The notes under the pieces are model-generated. The model searched no databases and was not told where the DNA came from. It saw only the letters and a program-made list of their open reading frames with translations. From Bin87 sp965116565 (GTDB lineage Bacteria; Chloroflexota; Dehalococcoidia; Lucifugimonadales; UBA3495): DNA of 64,000 bases. Positions 62,146 through 64,000 of this stretch are shown here, piece by piece. The stretch is from assembly GCA_965116565.1 (NCBI GenBank), contig OZ220699.1, positions 1,984,001-2,048,000 on the forward strand, given 5' to 3'. Position numbers and translations under genes: made by a program. Each line of letters starts with the position of its first letter. Positions within the stretch are counted from its first letter, which is position 1.

Positions 62146-63186
62146 ATGCGGTTTGGTTCTTTCGTTTTTCCGGTCAGCCACCATCCCGAGCAGGATTCTG
62201 CCGTCATTGACAGCACCATCGACGAAATGGTCCTGGCAGAAGAAATCGGCATGCACTCGGTTTGGCTAACCGAGCACCATTTTGACGGGGCGGCGGCCCA
62301 TGCCGACCCTCTGGTCCTGGGCGCGGCGCTGGCGGCCCGGACGAGCAAGGTCAAGATAGGCTTTGCTGTTGTGGAATTGGCGTTCCATCATCCGGTGCGC
62401 CTGGCGGTTCAAACGTCGTTGCTGGATAACTTGAGCCACGGGCGGCTGATAGTCGGAACCGGCAGGGGGTCCGCCTACAACCATTATGAATACATCGGGT
62501 TCGGGATAACGATGGAGGACGGCATTGCCCGGCTGGAGGAAGCGGAACAATTGCTGGTGGAAGCCTGGACCGGTGAACCGCTCCAACACCGCGGCGAGTT
62601 CTGGAACGTGGAGTTTCCGCAGTTGCGGCCTCGACCGTACCAAAAGCCGCATCCCCCGTTGATACGGGCGTGCATCAGCGAACCCTCCACCGTGGCCATG
62701 GCAAAGATCGGCCGCCCGGTAATGATCGGAATCCAGACCCTGGACACTTTGCGCCACCGGCTGGACCGCTACGAAGCGACCATGCTGGACGCCGGTTTTT
62801 CGGAGTCCGAAAAAGAATCGACGCTGGACCAGTGCTGGGCGTCGCGGGATCTGTTCGTGGCGGACAGCCACGATGAGGCCCTCGAGATCGCTGCGGCCGG
62901 GTTCGAGCGGGAGCGGACGCACTTCCGGCGCGCCCGCGAGTTGTACAATCCCGGCGGGTTCCCACCGCCCGACCCGAACCGACCAGTACCCGCGGGAGAG
63001 GTATTGGAACACTCTTTCATTCTTGGGACTCCGTCGCAGGTGGCGGACCAAGTGGCGGAGATGCGGGACATCGGCGTGCGCAATCTGATGCTCAAATTGA
63101 ACGTCGGCGAGATGGACACTCAAAAAGTACAAAAGTCGATGCGGCTGTTCGGTGAGCAGGTGATGCCCAAGTTCGGCGACCATTAA
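62146..63186 (+). CDS. LLM-class flavin-dependent oxidoreductase (luciferase-like monooxygenase)
   Basis: A 346-residue TIM-barrel flavin monooxygenase of the bacterial luciferase group. RFGSFVFPVSHHPEQD begins the protein, then HSVWLTEHHFDGAAAHADPL, NLSHGRLIVGTGRGSAYNHYEYIGFG and GEFWNVEFPQLRPRPYQKPHPP follow. The C-terminal HSFILGTPSQVADQVAEMRDIG is the usual end of the family. The ATG has GAGG about 6 nt upstream. It probably oxidises a small organic molecule with FMNH2, but the substrate is unknown. An intrinsic terminator follows at 63231. Confidence 0.93.
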   Translation: MRFGSFVFPVSHHPEQDSAVIDSTIDEMVLAEEIGMHSVWLTEHHFDGAAAHADPLVLGAALAARTSKVKIGFAVVELAFHHPVRLAVQTSLLDNLSHGRLIVGTGRGSAYNHYEYIGFGITMEDGIARLEEAEQLLVEAWTGEPLQHRGEFWNVEFPQLRPRPYQKPHPPLIRACISEPSTVAMAKIGRPVMIGIQTLDTLRHRLDRYEATMLDAGFSESEKESTLDQCWASRDLFVADSHDEALEIAAAGFERERTHFRRARELYNPGGFPPPDPNRPVPAGEVLEHSFILGTPSQVADQVAEMRDIGVRNLMLKLNVGEMDTQKVQKSMRLFGEQVMPKFGDH

Positions 63187-63230
63187 GCGACAACTGAAGC
63201 AGCTTGAATAGATTCACCAGCAACACGATT

Positions 63231-63262
63231 GAGCACAGCCCGGCAGCGCTGTGCTCATTTTT
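63231..63262 (+). terminator. Intrinsic terminator after the flavin monooxygenase gene
   Basis: A 9-bp stem GAGCACAGC / GCTGTGCTC (63231-63239 with 63248-63256) and ATTTTTG after it. Confidence 0.85.
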
Positions 63263-63326
63263 GTCCAATTTGGCGGGATACGATCTGCCAATGCCTGCAC
63301 AGGTGGGCGAGTACGCCGACCCGTAG

Positions 63327-64000
63327 CTAGATGGCTCGGACCATTGTGTCGAGGCTCTCCAATGCCCGGCTGATGTTCTCCTGGCTATTGGCGTACGACA
63401 ACCGGACGTAGCCCTCGCCAAATTCCCCGAAAGCCGCTCCGGACAGGAGGGCCACCCCGGCTTCCTGCATGGCACGTTCCTCGAATTCGGCGCTGGTGAG
63501 TCCGGTTTCCTTGATGCTTGGGAAGGCGTAAAACGCGCCTTCGGGCTCCGGGCAGTTGATGCCGGGAATGGATTGCAATCCGTCGGCGATCAGCCGCCGG
63601 CGTCGCGCGAATTCGGCCGCCATTTCCTGCACAGCATCCTGGGGTCCGTCCAACGCCGCAACGCCGGCGATCTGGCTGAAAGATGCCGCGCAGGACACGC
63701 TGTTGGTCGCGAGCCGGGATATGTGGGGGACCAACTCCTCCGGCATGATTCCGTATCCGAGCCTCCACCCGGTCATGGCGTAACTCTTGGAGAAACCGTC
63801 CAGGATGATGGTTCGTTCCGCCATACCCGGCAAAGCGGCGATGCTGTGATGCTCGCCGGAGTACAGGATGTCCTTGTAGATCTCATCGGACATAACGTAC
63901 ATGTCGGGATGACTCCGCACCACGTCGGCGATAGTCTCGAGTTCCTCGCGGGTGAGGGCAGAGCCACAGGGGTTCTCCGGGGAATTGATGATCAGCAGCC
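63327..64000 (-). CDS. Class I/II PLP-dependent aminotransferase, 5' end outside the window
   Basis: The frame continues to the right edge: LLIINSPENPCGSALTREEL is followed by MSDEIYKDILYSGEHHS (the Tyr that contacts PLP), ILDGFSKSYAMTGWRLGY (the PLP-lysine in SKSYAMTG) and RLATNSVSCAAS. The C-terminal half ends with VRLSYANSQENISRALESL. This is typical of aspartate/alanine-type aminotransferases. About the first half of the gene is missing. The substrate is unknown. Confidence 0.92.
   Translation of the reverse strand, partial: LLIINSPENPCGSALTREELETIADVVRSHPDMYVMSDEIYKDILYSGEHHSIAALPGMAERTIILDGFSKSYAMTGWRLGYGIMPEELVPHISRLATNSVSCAASFSQIAGVAALDGPQDAVQEMAAEFARRRRLIADGLQSIPGINCPEPEGAFYAFPSIKETGLTSAEFEERAMQEAGVALLSGAAFGEFGEGYVRLSYANSQENISRALESLDTMVRAI

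Noticed and set aside
1..64000. tRNA genes, rRNA and CRISPR arrays
   Set aside because: Searched by eye for T-loop-like GGTTCGAATCC patterns and direct repeats with regular spacing; none found. A program scan would be more reliable.

Overview
The window looks like a chromosomal segment of a Chloroflexota bacterium, most likely a SAR202-like or other Dehalococcoidia-related lineage from an aquatic or soil community. This is inferred from gene content, with no database search: a long Chlor_Arch_YYY-type membrane protein, two luciferase-like flavin monooxygenases, TRAP transport genes, MmgE/PrpD and carboxymuconolactone-decarboxylase genes, a DnaD-type replication cluster, a large Alu-domain SRP RNA and a UGSC-family selenoprotein. 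Base composition is moderately GC-rich. GTG and TTG starts and 1-4 nt gene overlaps are common.

Layout. 0-9.4 kb (+): the distal part of a complex I operon, nuoD-H-I-(small Cys-rich basic protein)-J-K-L-M-N. 9.5-12.5 kb (+): a LOG/DprA-like protein, enolase and GAPDH. 12.5-18.5 kb (+): a 1607-residue PMT-like/YYY membrane protein and a Gfo/Idh/MocA oxidoreductase. 18.5-25.7 kb (-): a two-gene module ending in a UGSC selenoprotein with an in-frame TGA, then (in transcription order) rplI-dnaB-dnaD-dnaC2 for replication, and speD-speE for polyamines. 26.0-26.9 kb: an intact IS5-family (IS427-like) element. 27.1-31.9 kb (+): a radical SAM protein, a FabF-type synthase and recJ. 32.0-36.0 kb (-): lgt, ispE, rsmA, the SRP RNA gene with its own promoter, and a flavin-dependent oxidoreductase. 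36.2-39.8 kb (+): an epimerase, folC and a second FabF. 39.9-44.9 kb: a SWIM protein (-), then rny, ymdB, a PHP phosphoesterase, plsY and a zinc-binding membrane protein (+). 44.9-49.5 kb (-): recA-recX, a glutaredoxin-like protein, a sugar nucleotidyltransferase and MoxR.

49.6-64 kb is accessory and catabolic. It carries a TRAP cluster (dctM, dctQ, one decayed dctP and one frameshifted dctP), a CMD-domain protein, an alpha/beta hydrolase, an HPP protein, an MmgE/PrpD protein, an SDR, a thioredoxin-like lipoprotein, a flavin monooxygenase and a truncated aminotransferase at the edge. Several reading frames between 52 and 58.3 kb carry single-base disruptions, which could be real decay or assembly indels.

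The strongest observations are the selenoprotein, with a candidate SECIS hairpin at the expected distance from the TGA, and its uncharacterised partner gene. Next are the 270-nt SRP RNA with a near-consensus promoter, a double-ATPase DnaC-like loader, and a thermospermine-synthase-like aminopropyltransferase. No tRNA, rRNA or CRISPR array was seen.
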